A DNA stretch of 64,000 nt, taken from NCBI GenBank assembly GCA_023416955.1, contig JAEZGM010000008.1, forward strand, positions 47,844 to 111,843, written 5' to 3'. This stretch comes from Bacillota bacterium (GTDB lineage: Bacteria; Bacillota; Clostridia; Oscillospirales; Acutalibacteraceae). The translations under genes and the position numbers were made by a program. Numbering within the stretch: the stretch's first letter is position 1; every line of letters begins with the position of its first letter. The notes beneath the pieces were generated by a model, which did no database searches, was not told where the DNA came from, and worked only from the letters and a program-made list of their open reading frames with translations. Positions 22,848 to 31,891 of the stretch are shown here, piece after piece.

Positions 22848-23288
22848 ATGGCAAAGATTAAAGATGTTTACAGCAACGACGAGTACTATCCGTTCCTTTT
22901 GATCTGTGAGAAGCACGGATGCGAAGAAATGGCCGACCTGCAGAGGTTCCCGTTTCAGGAGCTGCGCGGGGAACCGGATCTTCCCCCGCGTGTGCAAAGT
23001 ATGATAAAGGCAATTTTCGTCACCTATGGTCGGACGCATACGGCGGAGTTTTCCGCCCGTAAAAAGCCGGTGCGCAAAGCAGTGCAGCCGGCGGTGAAGG
23101 AAGCGGAAATTGAACAGGAGCTTGAAATCTATTTTGAAAGCAATGCCGACCGTCTGGTAAAAATAACCGATATTTCAAAATCACTCAGCCAGAAAGTCAA
23201 GCGCTGTGACCTTCTGAAAATATTGGAGCGTATGCCGTGCTGCAAAGCTGTGGACGCCGTAACTTTCTTTTATTCTCCTCAGGATTAA
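22848..23288 (+). CDS. Hypothetical protein, 146 residues
   Basis: ATG 22848 follows AAAGGGGA at 8 bases; an in-frame upstream extension has no such site. The protein starts MAKIKDVYSNDEYYPFLLIC, has no signal peptide or membrane segment, and is charged. Residues 1-60 read like a short helical domain (PFQELRGEPDLPPRVQSMIK), and the last 55 (EQELEIYFESNADRLVKITD, ISKSLSQKVKRCDLLKILER) resemble a small helix-turn-helix. I do not recognise a family. A DNA-binding role is conceivable but not shown. It is monocistronic: own promoter, followed by repeat family D. Confidence 0.65.
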   Translation: MAKIKDVYSNDEYYPFLLICEKHGCEEMADLQRFPFQELRGEPDLPPRVQSMIKAIFVTYGRTHTAEFSARKKPVRKAVQPAVKEAEIEQELEIYFESNADRLVKITDISKSLSQKVKRCDLLKILERMPCCKAVDAVTFFYSPQD

Positions 23289-23303
23289 GGTGCTGATGAA
23301 ACG

Positions 23304-23483
23304 AAAGGGGCTGTTGCACAATGAATGGATATACCGGCCAGCTCAGAAAAATTGCGATTTTGTATTTATCTTCGCGAAGATAAATACAAAATGTGTGTCT
23401 AATCATGACCAGCGAGCAATCTTTCCGTAAACAATGTATTATGAAATGAATGAAAATTCATTTCATAATACATTCTTTTTGTC
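23304..23483 (+). repeat. Repeat family D, copy 1 (long form)
   Basis: Starts GAAAGGGGCTGTTGCACAATGAA and aligns over 175 bases with copy 2 at 27832. Contains a perfect palindrome at 23356-23391 (centre TCTTCGCGAAGA) and a terminal hairpin of 19-base arms around GAAA (23433-23474) followed by CTTTTTGTC, which would act as a terminator. Confidence 0.75.
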
Positions 23484-23787
23484 TTTAAATTAAATATTGC
23501 TTTATAGGAATATTAAGGCTCGTTTCTTATCACTTTCTTAATGTAAAAATACTATCCAACTTTCTGTGATTATTATATAATAGGAATCCGATGTTTCTGT
23601 CACATAAAACGGCGTGAAAGGAATAAATCCGCTAAAACATGAAATCAATGCTCTTTTTTTCTCATATAATGACAAATCGTGAATCCGCGAAATAATTGTG
23701 ATTTCGCTTGCAATAATATCGTTGTATGTATCGATTTCTTTATAATGGCGGGCCAGTTCCTTGCGCTGAGTTTTGAGGAGAGTTAGA
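23484..23787. other. Upstream region of the KimA-like gene
   Basis: About 300 bases, AT-rich. Contains a small hairpin GCGAAATaattgtgATTTCGC near 23688-23708. I looked for the ydaO/kimA-type c-di-AMP riboswitch and do not see its conserved pattern. A minus-strand frame here is probably not a gene. Confidence 0.45.
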
Positions 23788-25626
23788 ATGTACAAAAAGA
23801 TAAGAACCATTTTAATCGGCAAAGCAGTAAGAAGCGCGGACAGTGAAGACCAAAAGTTCAGTGTGTTCTGGGGGCTGCCGATTTTATCCAGCGACGCGAT
23901 TTCCTCGGTTGCCTATGCGCTGGAAGAAATCCTGCTGGTTCTGATTCCCGTATTGGGTATGGCTTCCTACGGGCCGATGCTGGGAGTGGCCGGCGCCATT
24001 GTCGGTCTGCTCGTCATTCTGGTCTTTTCTTACCGCCAGACCATTGACTGCTACCCGCACGGCGGCGGTTCCTACAGCGTGGCGTCCGACAATCTTGGCA
24101 AAGTGCCCGGGCTGGTTGCGGCGGCTTCGCTTTCCATTGATTATGTACTTACCGTTGCGGTCAGCATCTGCGCCGGTACAGCCGCAATCACCTCCGCTTT
24201 TCCGGAGCTTCTGCCTTTTCGCGTCGGAATTGCACTGCTTTTGATTACTTTGCTCACATTGGGCAACCTGCGGGGAATCCGTGAATCCTCCGTACTGTTC
24301 GGTGTGCCGACATATCTGTTTGTATTCGCTATTTTGGCTATGATTGTGACGGGGCTGATCCGTGTACTCGTTTTGGGACAGGTTCCTGCGGCACAGCCGG
24401 CGCTGCATCAAACGGCGCAGGACTTGTCGCTTTTTCTGATCCTGAGAGCCTTTTCCGCCGGTTGTACGGCGCTGTCCGGAGTTGAGGCCGTCAGCAACGG
24501 CATCCCGAATTTTAGAGCGCCGGCGCAGAAAAACGCGAAGAAGGTTCTGATGCTCCTGGCCAGTTTGGTGCTTATTATTTTTGCCGGGATCTGTGTCCTT
24601 GCCTCTATGTACAAAGTAGCGCCGAAAGCAGATGTGACGGTGATTTCCCAAATTGCCTCCAATGTCTTTGGGCAGCACAGCGTGCTGTATTACGTCATTC
24701 AGGTGACGACGGCTATGATTTTGATTATGGCCGCAAATACCGCGTTTTCCGATCTGCCGCTGCTGCTTTCCCTGCTTGCCAAAGACGGCTATTCCGCAAG
24801 GAGCTTTGCAAGCCGCGGCACAAGACTCAGCTTTTCCAACGGAATAATCCTGATATTTGTGATGTCTTCCCTGCTTGTCATTATTTTTCAGGGTGAAACG
24901 CATCTACTGCTTCCGCTTTACGCGGTCGGCGTATTTCTTTCGTTTACGCTTTCACAGTCGGGCATGTTCAAAAGGTGGATTACCCGCCGCGAAGGAAATT
25001 GGCGCCATAAAGCGGCAATTAACGGGTTGGGTGCGCTGATGACCGCCTTGACCTGTATTATTATTTCCGTCAACAAATTCCATGCGGGGGCATGGATTGT
25101 GCTGATCTGTATTCCGGCGTTGGTCGGCCTGATGCTGCTGGTTCACAAGCACTATGAAAAAGTACGCGATAACCTTGCCACCGGCGACCAGGGGAAGAAT
25201 CTGGTTCGCAGAAAGCCCACGACCAATTACATGATTCTGCCCATTCAGTCCGTTAATAAATCGTTTATCAAAGCGTTGAATTACGCCATGACATTGGGCA
25301 GCGAAATCGAAGTGTATCATGTGAGCACCGACAAAGCCGCCACTGAAAAGCTGATTCGCCAATATAGGGAGCTTGATGTGGATTTCCCCCTTGTGGTTGA
25401 GGAAGCGCCCTACCGCAATATCAACGAGATGCTGATTGCGCATGTGGACGCAAGGCAGAAAAACCTCCGTCCGCATGAAATGCTCACTGTGGTTCTGCCG
25501 CAGTTCGTAATTCCGACATTTTGGCATTATGTGCTGCACAACCAGACTTCAATTCGCCTGAAGGCTACATTGCTGCAGCGGCGTGATGTGGCGGTTATAT
25601 CCGTTCCGTATATCATTAATGAGTAA
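23788..25626 (+). CDS. kimA: KimA-like APC-family potassium importer
   Basis: A 612-residue permease resembling Bacillus KimA (YdaO) throughout: ILIGKAVRSADSEDQ near the N-terminus, LSSDAISSVAYALEEIL, SYRQTIDCYPHGGGSYSVA, SIDYVLTVAVSICAGTAAIT, GNLRGIRESS. About 12 transmembrane segments lead to a cytosolic C-terminal domain from residue about 465 (PIQSVNKSFIKALNYAMTLG) as in KimA. KimA imports K+ with high affinity and is inhibited by c-di-AMP. TGAGGAG precedes ATG 23788. An amino-acid substrate is the main alternative because many relatives are annotated as amino-acid permeases. Confidence 0.8.
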   Translation: MYKKIRTILIGKAVRSADSEDQKFSVFWGLPILSSDAISSVAYALEEILLVLIPVLGMASYGPMLGVAGAIVGLLVILVFSYRQTIDCYPHGGGSYSVASDNLGKVPGLVAAASLSIDYVLTVAVSICAGTAAITSAFPELLPFRVGIALLLITLLTLGNLRGIRESSVLFGVPTYLFVFAILAMIVTGLIRVLVLGQVPAAQPALHQTAQDLSLFLILRAFSAGCTALSGVEAVSNGIPNFRAPAQKNAKKVLMLLASLVLIIFAGICVLASMYKVAPKADVTVISQIASNVFGQHSVLYYVIQVTTAMILIMAANTAFSDLPLLLSLLAKDGYSARSFASRGTRLSFSNGIILIFVMSSLLVIIFQGETHLLLPLYAVGVFLSFTLSQSGMFKRWITRREGNWRHKAAINGLGALMTALTCIIISVNKFHAGAWIVLICIPALVGLMLLVHKHYEKVRDNLATGDQGKNLVRRKPTTNYMILPIQSVNKSFIKALNYAMTLGSEIEVYHVSTDKAATEKLIRQYRELDVDFPLVVEEAPYRNINEMLIAHVDARQKNLRPHEMLTVVLPQFVIPTFWHYVLHNQTSIRLKATLLQRRDVAVISVPYIINE

Positions 25627-25634
25627 TTTTATTT

Positions 25635-25758
25635 GGGGCTTGTTTGTAAAATGGTAAATATCGTGCGAATCCACTAATATACCAGCACAGAATGGTGCAA
25701 TCGAGTGAATCTGCTAAGAGCTTAGATAGAAAAAGTCGTTTTTTACAAACAAGATCTA
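25635..25758. repeat. Repeat family C, copy 2
   Basis: 124 bases bounded by GGGGCTTGTTTGTAAAA and TTTTACAAACAAGATCT. Interior aligns with copy 1 (for example CACTAATATACCAGCA against CACTAAAATATCAGCA). Sits 9 bases after the kimA stop. Confidence 0.7.
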
Positions 25759-25889
25759 GGCCTTCTGAAATAGACAAGACTTTGTATTTAATAAATAAGG
25801 CTTTGTAGCCCTGGCTACTTACAAATTAAAAAAAGTCCATTATACTGAATCTATCAAATAATTTTGAACTTTGAATGGAGGAAGTAAAG

Positions 25890-27473
25890 ATGGATCAAAT
25901 GTTTTGTTTTCAATGTGAGCAGACCGCGAACGGTACAGGCTGTACGCATGCCGGAGTCTGCGGCAAAACTGCGGATACCGCTATTTTACAGGATAAATTG
26001 ACCGGGGCGCTTGTCGGCCTGGCGGAAGCGGCGCTGCGTGCGGGCCGTACAGAGGAGTCCGACCGGCTCATGCTGGAGGGACTGTTTACCTGTATTACCA
26101 ATGTAAATTTTGATGATGTATCCATACAGGCGCTTCTGGAGCGTGTAAACGGCGAAAAGGACGCGCTGCTGAAAAAGTCCGGCGGCGACGCCGCGAACAT
26201 GGATATGACGGCGCTGTGGAACGCTGACGAGGATATCCGTTCGCTGAAATCCCTGCTGCTGCTCGGTCTTCGCGGTATGGCGGCTTACGCTTATCACGCG
26301 GTGACGCTGGGTTATCATGATGACGAAGTAACCGCGTGGTTTTACAAGGGAATGACCTCTATTAACCGTGAACTGGATGCCAACGCGCTGCTTGCGTTGC
26401 TGATGGAGTTCGGTCAGGTGAACCTGAAGTGCATGGAACTGCTTGATAAGGCCAACACCGAAACCTATGGCAACCCGGTTCCTACCGCGGTACCGAACAC
26501 CATTGAAAAAGGACCGTTTATCGTTATTTCGGGTCATGACCTCTATGACCTGAAACTGCTTTTGGAGCAGACCGAGGGCAAAGGGATCAATATTTATACG
26601 CACGGCGAAATGCTGCCCGCACACGGTTACCCGGAACTGAAGAAATATAGCCACCTCAAGGGTAATTTCGGTACCGCGTGGCAGAACCAGCAGAAGGAAT
26701 TTGACGGAATGCCCGCGCCGGTGCTGTTCACAACAAACTGCCTGATGCGTCCGCGTGCGTCCTACGCTGACCGTGTGTTTACCACCAATGTTGTCGCGTT
26801 CCCGGAGCTTGTGCATATCGACGAGCAGAACGGCAAAAAGGATTTCAGCGCGGTCATAGAAAAAGCGCTTGCACTCGACGGCTACGCAGAGGACAGGGAA
26901 TTCCCCGGAATCAACGGCGGGCATCAGCTGATGACCGGCTTTGCCCACAATACAGTGCTGGGCGTGGCCGATCAGGTTGTCGGCGCGGTCAAATCCGGCG
27001 CACTTAAAAATATTTTCCTTGTCGGCGGCTGTGACGGCGCGAAGCCCGGTCGCAACTATTACACCGAATTCGTAAAGCAAACCCCGGCGGATTCCATCGT
27101 ACTGACGCTGGCCTGCGGAAAATACCGCTTTAACGACCTTGACCTTGGCGCTTTGGGCGGCCTGCCGCGCATTATGGATATGGGTCAGTGCAATGACTCG
27201 TATTCCGCAATCCGTGTGGCGGTAGCGCTTGCACAAGCGTTTGACTGCAGCGTGAACGATCTGCCGCTGCACATCGTTCTTTCATGGTATGAGCAAAAGG
27301 CGGTCTGCATTCTGCTGACCCTGCTTTCTCTCGGCATTAAGAACATTCGGCTTGGCCCGACGCTTCCGGCGTTTGTTTCCCCGAATGTTCTGCGGATTCT
27401 GGTCGATCAGTTCCAGGTCAGCCCGATTTCCACTCCGGAAGCCGATTTGGAAGCGATTCTGCAGGGGGCGTGA
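25890..27473 (+). CDS. hcp: Hybrid cluster protein / hydroxylamine reductase
   Basis: A 527-residue Hcp. The N-terminal Cys cluster is MFCFQCEQTANGTGC with HAGVCGK; hybrid-cluster ligands appear in TTNCLMRP near residue 286, VGGCDGAKPGR near 380 and LACGKYRFND near 408. Hcp reduces NO or hydroxylamine and protects anaerobes from nitrosative stress. ATG 25890 follows TGGAGGAAG; an ATG 15 bases upstream overlaps that site and is rejected. A cupin gene follows 5 bases after the stop, so the two are one transcript. Confidence 0.95.
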   Translation: MDQMFCFQCEQTANGTGCTHAGVCGKTADTAILQDKLTGALVGLAEAALRAGRTEESDRLMLEGLFTCITNVNFDDVSIQALLERVNGEKDALLKKSGGDAANMDMTALWNADEDIRSLKSLLLLGLRGMAAYAYHAVTLGYHDDEVTAWFYKGMTSINRELDANALLALLMEFGQVNLKCMELLDKANTETYGNPVPTAVPNTIEKGPFIVISGHDLYDLKLLLEQTEGKGINIYTHGEMLPAHGYPELKKYSHLKGNFGTAWQNQQKEFDGMPAPVLFTTNCLMRPRASYADRVFTTNVVAFPELVHIDEQNGKKDFSAVIEKALALDGYAEDREFPGINGGHQLMTGFAHNTVLGVADQVVGAVKSGALKNIFLVGGCDGAKPGRNYYTEFVKQTPADSIVLTLACGKYRFNDLDLGALGGLPRIMDMGQCNDSYSAIRVAVALAQAFDCSVNDLPLHIVLSWYEQKAVCILLTLLSLGIKNIRLGPTLPAFVSPNVLRILVDQFQVSPISTPEADLEAILQGA

Positions 27474-27478
27474 GGACG

Positions 27479-27817
27479 ATGAGCCAAAACCAAATTAAGA
27501 ATATTGATTTTTCCACCGTGCTGCCGCTGGCCGATCTTGTTACCTATCAGCCCGGTCAGGTTGTCAGCAAGACACTGGCGCAGAACCCGGCGGTCAGCCT
27601 CACATTGTTTGCGTTTGACAAAGGGGAAGAAATCAGTACGCATTCTTCTGACGGCGACGCAATGGTGATTGCGCTTGACGGTACGGGGGAAATCACCGTG
27701 GGCGGCGAACTGCACACGCTAAAGCAGGGAGAAACAATTGTAATGCCCGCAAATGTTCCCCACGCAGTCTTTGCGAAGGAAGCATTTAAAATGTTTTTGG
27801 TGGTTGTTTTTCCGTAA
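27479..27817 (+). CDS. Small cupin-domain protein
   Basis: 112 residues forming one cupin beta-barrel: THSSDGDAMVIALDGTGEIT (first motif, about 45-64) and ETIVMPANVPHAVFAKEAF (second motif, about 82-100) with the metal-type His residues only partly conserved. Five bases after hcp and presumably coexpressed; small cupins beside hcp are seen in other clostridia. Its function is unknown; a metal-binding or redox-protective role is inference. ATG start with GAGG just upstream. Confidence 0.8.
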   Translation: MSQNQIKNIDFSTVLPLADLVTYQPGQVVSKTLAQNPAVSLTLFAFDKGEEISTHSSDGDAMVIALDGTGEITVGGELHTLKQGETIVMPANVPHAVFAKEAFKMFLVVVFP

Positions 27818-27831
27818 ACAGTCTTATCTAT

Positions 27832-28008
27832 AAAAAGGGGCTGTTGCACAATGAATAAATATACCGGTTAGAAAAATTGCGATTTTGTATTTATCTTCGC
27901 GAAGATAAATGCAAAATGTGGGTGTAATGATGATCCATAAGCAATTTTTCCGTAAAGAAGGTGTTGCGAAATGAATGAAAATTCATTTCGCAACACCTTC
28001 TTTTTATT
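27832..28008 (+). repeat. Repeat family D, copy 2 (long form)
   Basis: Begins AAAAGGGGCTGTTGCACAATGAA; same internal palindrome as copy 1 with one arm changed, and a final hairpin GAAGGTGTTGCGAAATGAAT/ATTCATTTCGCAACACCTTC (27957-28000) followed by TTTTTATTG. It serves as the terminator of hcp-cupin. Confidence 0.75.
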
Positions 28009-28116
28009 GTGTATAGGCTTCAAATGATTCTTTGGCAAAACAGAAAAAACCGTTTTTTGTTTTCCAATATTTCACCGATTTTTGTATTTCACATACAATA
28101 TTAACAAATGGAATTT

Positions 28117-28160
28117 AGCCACAGCCGGTTAAAAACCCGCTGCGGCCTTTATTTGTCTTT
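28117..28160 (+). promoter_or_regulatory. Leader hairpin before the ABC importer
   Basis: AGCCACAGCCGG can pair with CCGCTGCGGCCT, followed by TTATTTGTCTTT, 32 bases before the TTG start. A possible attenuator. No thiamine or SAM riboswitch core is visible. Confidence 0.3.
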
Positions 28161-28191
28161 GGAAAAGCTGGGGAAAGGTGGGGCGGTACCA

Positions 28192-28947
28192 TTGGAAGTA
28201 TTGACAGTAAAAAATATTCAAGAAACGTATCAGGCACAGAACGGGGAAGTTTCCGCATTGAAAGACATCAGCTTTTCAATGGAAAAAGGGGAGTTTATCA
28301 GTATTGTCGGGCCGAGCGGCTGCGGCAAATCGACGCTGCTATCCATCATTGCGGGGCTGATGAAACCAACCTCCGGCGAAATCCGCGTCAAAGGGGAGAA
28401 AATTGACGGCGTGTCGCCTCATATCGGCTATATGCTTCAGAAGGATAATTTGCTGGATTGGCGCACGATTTATAAGAATGTTTTATTCGGGCTGGAGGTG
28501 CGCGGCATGACCGCGCCGGAATACCGCGAGCACGCGGAACAGCTGCTGAAGACGTATGGACTGTATGAGTTTAAGGATAAATACCCGGCGCAGCTTTCAG
28601 GCGGCATGCGGCAAAGGGTAGCGCTAATTCGCACACTGGCGATCAACCCGGATATTCTTCTGCTGGACGAAGCCTTTTCCGCGCTGGATTACCAGACACG
28701 CCTGACCGTGACGGAGGACGTTTACCGCATTCTGAAGCAGGAGCAGGTTACAACGCTGATGGTGACCCATGATATCCCGGAAAGTATCAGCATGGGCGAT
28801 AAGGTGGTTGTGCTGAGCGCGCGGCCCGCTGAGATCAAGGAAATTCTTACCGTCGATTTTGACGATCCGAACCGTACGCCGCTCAATTGCAGAAATAACC
28901 CGAAGTTCGCCCTATATTTTGACCGCATATGGAAAGAGCTGGAGTAG
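28192..28947 (+). CDS. ABC transporter ATP-binding protein (SsuB/TauB/ThiZ type)
   Basis: A 251-residue ATPase with Walker A GPSGCGKSTLL, Q-loop LQKDNLLDW, signature LSGGMRQRVALIR, Walker B ILLLDEAFSALD and switch MVTHDIPES, matching the nitrate/sulfonate/taurine/pyrimidine importer subfamily. TTG 28192 is taken as start because AAAGGTGGGG lies 8 bases upstream and the domain begins right there; an ATG at 28108 would add an unlikely N-terminus. First gene of a three-gene importer operon; the permease ATG follows the stop directly. Confidence 0.85.
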   Translation: MEVLTVKNIQETYQAQNGEVSALKDISFSMEKGEFISIVGPSGCGKSTLLSIIAGLMKPTSGEIRVKGEKIDGVSPHIGYMLQKDNLLDWRTIYKNVLFGLEVRGMTAPEYREHAEQLLKTYGLYEFKDKYPAQLSGGMRQRVALIRTLAINPDILLLDEAFSALDYQTRLTVTEDVYRILKQEQVTTLMVTHDIPESISMGDKVVVLSARPAEIKEILTVDFDDPNRTPLNCRNNPKFALYFDRIWKELE

Positions 28948-29754
28948 ATGAATGAATTGCAGGTTTCCCAAGAACGAATAAAATACCTAAAAAAGAAAAA
29001 ACAACGAAAGAAATGGATACGCTTCTGCCAAATCAGCATTCTGGTTCTGTTTGTCGCGCAATGGGAAATCTCAGCCAGACTTGGCTGGATTGACAGCTTT
29101 GTACTCAGCCGGCCGTCGCGGATTTGGAACACGTTTCTCAATATGGCACAGAATGATCTGCTGATGCATATCGGCGTGACGGTATATGAAACGATTGTCG
29201 GTTTTCTGCTCGGTGTCGTTTTCGGCACGCTGCTTGCTATTCTCCTGTGGTGGAGCGATTTCGCCTCTAAAGTGAGCGAGCCATATCTCGTCGTACTGAA
29301 CAGTCTGCCGAAAATTGCGCTGGGCCCCGTGATTATTGTCATTGTGGGAGCCGGAACACAGGCGATTATCTTCATGGCTCTGGCAATCTCACTGATTGTT
29401 ACCGTACTGGAAATGCTCAACGGATTTCGCGGCACCGATCCGGAGTATATCCGCATGGCGGCGACTTTCGGCGCAGGCAAAAGGCAAATATTCACGAAGA
29501 TTGTTTTTCCGTACAATATTGCAACGCTGTTTAATTCACTGAAAATTAATATCGGGCTTTCACTTGTCGGCGTAATCGCGGGGGAATTTTTGGTCTCCAA
29601 AGCGGGACTGGGCTACTTGATTGTTTACGGCGGTCAGGTTTTCCAGTTGGATCTGGTTATGACCAGTGTCATTATCCTTGGGATTGTAGCCGCGCTAATG
29701 TACGAAGCGGTTGTCCTGCTGCAGAAATTTGTGCTGAAATGGTACGGTCACTAG
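28948..29754 (+). CDS. ABC transporter permease (SsuC/TauC type)
   Basis: A 268-residue inner-membrane permease with a basic N-terminus (YLKKKKQRKKW) and about six hydrophobic segments. The EAA-like loop is GTDPEYIRMAATFGAGKRQI near residue 170. Family match is to the BPD_transp_1 permeases of sulfonate, taurine and pyrimidine-precursor importers. Its start codon abuts the stop of the ATPase gene. Partner of the lipoprotein at 29858. Confidence 0.87.
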   Translation: MNELQVSQERIKYLKKKKQRKKWIRFCQISILVLFVAQWEISARLGWIDSFVLSRPSRIWNTFLNMAQNDLLMHIGVTVYETIVGFLLGVVFGTLLAILLWWSDFASKVSEPYLVVLNSLPKIALGPVIIVIVGAGTQAIIFMALAISLIVTVLEMLNGFRGTDPEYIRMAATFGAGKRQIFTKIVFPYNIATLFNSLKINIGLSLVGVIAGEFLVSKAGLGYLIVYGGQVFQLDLVMTSVIILGIVAALMYEAVVLLQKFVLKWYGH

Positions 29755-29857
29755 GGTTCATTCCCGGGCGCAGCGGCGGCAGAGGGAAGCTGTCCGTGGC
29801 TCTCGGGTCGGTATGGAAAAGGGAGAAATCCCTTGCAGTTTCTGAAAGGAGTATTTT

Positions 29858-30871
29858 ATGAAAAAATGGAGCAAAATTTCAGCCATCGCCGTTTGCCTTG
29901 CCATGCTGCTGACCTTGTTTACAGGCTGCGGCAAAAAGGAAACGCAGAGTAAAGTAAAAGTCCGCCTGTGTGAGGTCACTCACTCTATTTTCTATGCCCC
30001 GCAGTACGCCGCGATAAACCTCGGGTATTTTGCGGAAGAGGGGATCGACCTGGAGCTTTCCAACGGACAGGGAGCGGATAAAGTAATGACCTCCGTCCTC
30101 TCCGGCAGTGTGGATATTGGCTTTGCCGGTCCGGAAGCGTCCATTTACGTTTACAACGAGGGAAAGGCCGATTACGCGCAGGTGTTTGCGCTGCTGACAC
30201 AGCGGGACGGTTCGTTCCTGGTCGGACGCGAGAAGGATCCGAACTTTACATGGGACAAAGTGAAAGGGAAAGTAGTGCTGCCCGGGCGCAAGGGCGGAGT
30301 TCCTTACATGACGCTGGAATATGTAATGCATAAAAACGGTGTTGACCCTGAGAAGGACACCAAATTGGACAATAGCATCCAGTACGCGCTGATGGCGAGC
30401 GCGTTTACAAATGGCACCGGCGATTACGTTACGATTTTTGAGCCGACCGCCTCCATGATCGAGGCGCAGGGCAAGGGATACATCGTGGCTTCCATTGGGG
30501 AGCAGAGCGGCGAAATTCCCTATACCGCCTATTTCGCGAAAAAGAGCTACCTTGAAAAAAATACCGATTTAATCGGGCGATTCACCCGTGCGATCTATAA
30601 GGGGCAGAAGTGGGTTGCTTCTCACAGCGCGGCGGAAATCGCGAAAACAGTGGCGCCGTCCTTCCCTGATACCGATGAAAAACTGCTCACTACGGTTGCC
30701 CAGCGGTACAAGGATATCGACGCGTGGAGCCCGGACCCAGTTCTGAAACAGTCCGGATTTGACCGACTGCAGGAAGTGATGACCCAAGCGGGAGAATTAA
30801 AACAGTCCGCTCCTTATGATAAAATTGTTAACACTTCTTTTGCCGAAAAGGCAATAAAAGAAGTAAAATAA
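29858..30871 (+). CDS. ABC transporter substrate-binding lipoprotein (NMT1/SsuA-like)
   Basis: A 337-residue lipoprotein with signal peptide and lipobox LFTGC near residue 24. The mature part is an NMT1/THI5-like periplasmic-binding fold: YAPQYAAINLGYFAEEGIDL near 45 and VLSGSVDIGFAGPEA near 80. Proteins of this shape bind alkylsulfonates, taurine, nitrate or thiamine pyrimidine; the ligand here cannot be told. AAAGGAG lies 8 bases upstream of the ATG. Ends the operon, before a GC-rich hairpin. Confidence 0.87.
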   Translation: MKKWSKISAIAVCLAMLLTLFTGCGKKETQSKVKVRLCEVTHSIFYAPQYAAINLGYFAEEGIDLELSNGQGADKVMTSVLSGSVDIGFAGPEASIYVYNEGKADYAQVFALLTQRDGSFLVGREKDPNFTWDKVKGKVVLPGRKGGVPYMTLEYVMHKNGVDPEKDTKLDNSIQYALMASAFTNGTGDYVTIFEPTASMIEAQGKGYIVASIGEQSGEIPYTAYFAKKSYLEKNTDLIGRFTRAIYKGQKWVASHSAAEIAKTVAPSFPDTDEKLLTTVAQRYKDIDAWSPDPVLKQSGFDRLQEVMTQAGELKQSAPYDKIVNTSFAEKAIKEVK

Positions 30872-30888
30872 GCAACGGAAATCAAAGC

Positions 30889-30923
30889 ACAGCGCCCCGT
30901 GTCCCGTGGACACGGGGCGCTGA
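30889..30923. terminator. GC-rich hairpin between importer operon and motB
   Basis: AGCGCCCCGTGTCC pairs perfectly with GGACACGGGGCGCT with a 3-base loop. No clear T-tract on either strand, but it lies between convergent genes. Confidence 0.55.
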
Positions 30924-30949
30924 CTATAGAAAAGAAAGAAGGCTTTATT

Positions 30950-31834
30950 TTAACTTGCATCGCTGCTGATTGCCGCCGAACTTGAATTTGCCGAATCGGA
31001 GCTGGTGGAGCCGGCCGCATTCGTAATGATGACTCCGCTCGATGTATTGCCGGAGGAGGAACTTGCGACGCTGGAGGAGGAAACCAAAGTCGGCGCTTTG
31101 TAAATCGTGATTTCCACCCGGCGGTTTTTTGCGCGCCCTTCTTCGGTATTGTTATTGGCAATTGGGTCAAAATGCGCATAGCCCTCAATAGAAACTTTGT
31201 CCTGCGCCATGCCGAAACCAATCATTTGATTCAGAACGGTTACGGCGCGGTCGGTAGAAAGCCGCCACGAGACCTGATCCCCGGCGGTCGTATGCGGGCC
31301 GACATCGGCAGTATGTCCGCTGAATGTGATATGATCCACTCGGTCGTACACCTTGGCAATTGCCTGCTCGATTTCTTTGATAACCGGTTCGCTTTCCGGC
31401 AGCATATTCGGACTGTCCGGAATAAACATCAGTTTATCTTTCAGATGAATCTGCACATAGGTGCTTGTGTTGACAAGACCGATCTGATCCTCAAGATGGT
31501 TTTGATCCACATAGGACTGCAGAATCTGGTAAACCTCGTCTAAAGCGTCTTTTTGGGGGCCGGTTCCTGATCCTGTGCCGCTTGCGTTACCCTTTCCCGC
31601 ATTGCCGACAACGCCTACGGTTCCCCCGGTGCCGCCTGATACGCTGGAAGTAGTCGCGGTATTGAGTGAAGCACCCATGCTCTGGGCAATTTGTGCGAAT
31701 TTTTTCGCATCAATCGTGCTCATGGAGTATAAAATAATGAACAGTGCCAGAAGCAGCGTAATCATATCCGAGTAAGTCAGCAGCCATCTTTCACTGTTCT
31801 CTGGCCCTTCTTCTTCTTCGTGTCTTTTTTTCAT
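30950..31834 (-). CDS. motB: Flagellar motor stator protein MotB
   Basis: A 294-residue MotB. The single membrane segment contains the proton-binding Asp in WLLTYSDMITLLLALFI (Asp near residue 23). After a Gly/Ser-rich linker comes an OmpA-like peptidoglycan-binding domain: ITFSGHTADVG, WRLSTDRAVTVLNQMI, ANNNTEEGRAKNRRVEITI. A Ser-rich tail of about 40 residues follows and is unusual. It pairs with motA 57 bases upstream in the same transcript. No other flagellar gene is in the window. Confidence 0.92.
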   Translation of the reverse strand: MKKRHEEEEGPENSERWLLTYSDMITLLLALFIILYSMSTIDAKKFAQIAQSMGASLNTATTSSVSGGTGGTVGVVGNAGKGNASGTGSGTGPQKDALDEVYQILQSYVDQNHLEDQIGLVNTSTYVQIHLKDKLMFIPDSPNMLPESEPVIKEIEQAIAKVYDRVDHITFSGHTADVGPHTTAGDQVSWRLSTDRAVTVLNQMIGFGMAQDKVSIEGYAHFDPIANNNTEEGRAKNRRVEITIYKAPTLVSSSSVASSSSGNTSSGVIITNAAGSTSSDSANSSSAAISSDAS

Positions 31835-31891
31835 ACTTTTTATTCTCCGAAATTCATGATAAATAATCGGCCGATCCTATTATGGAAACAA

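Noticed and set aside
23484..23787. c-di-AMP (ydaO-type) riboswitch before the KimA-like gene
   Set aside because: The known gene relationship suggested it, but the conserved motifs are not present.
23538..23822. 94-codon minus-strand frame upstream of kimA
   Set aside because: Starts inside kimA, has no ribosome binding site, is AT-rich by composition and overlaps a region with regulatory features.
28108..28191. Upstream ATG extending the ABC ATPase by 28 residues
   Set aside because: The extension contains a hairpin and has no ribosome binding site, while TTG 28192 has AAAGGTGGGG at the right distance.
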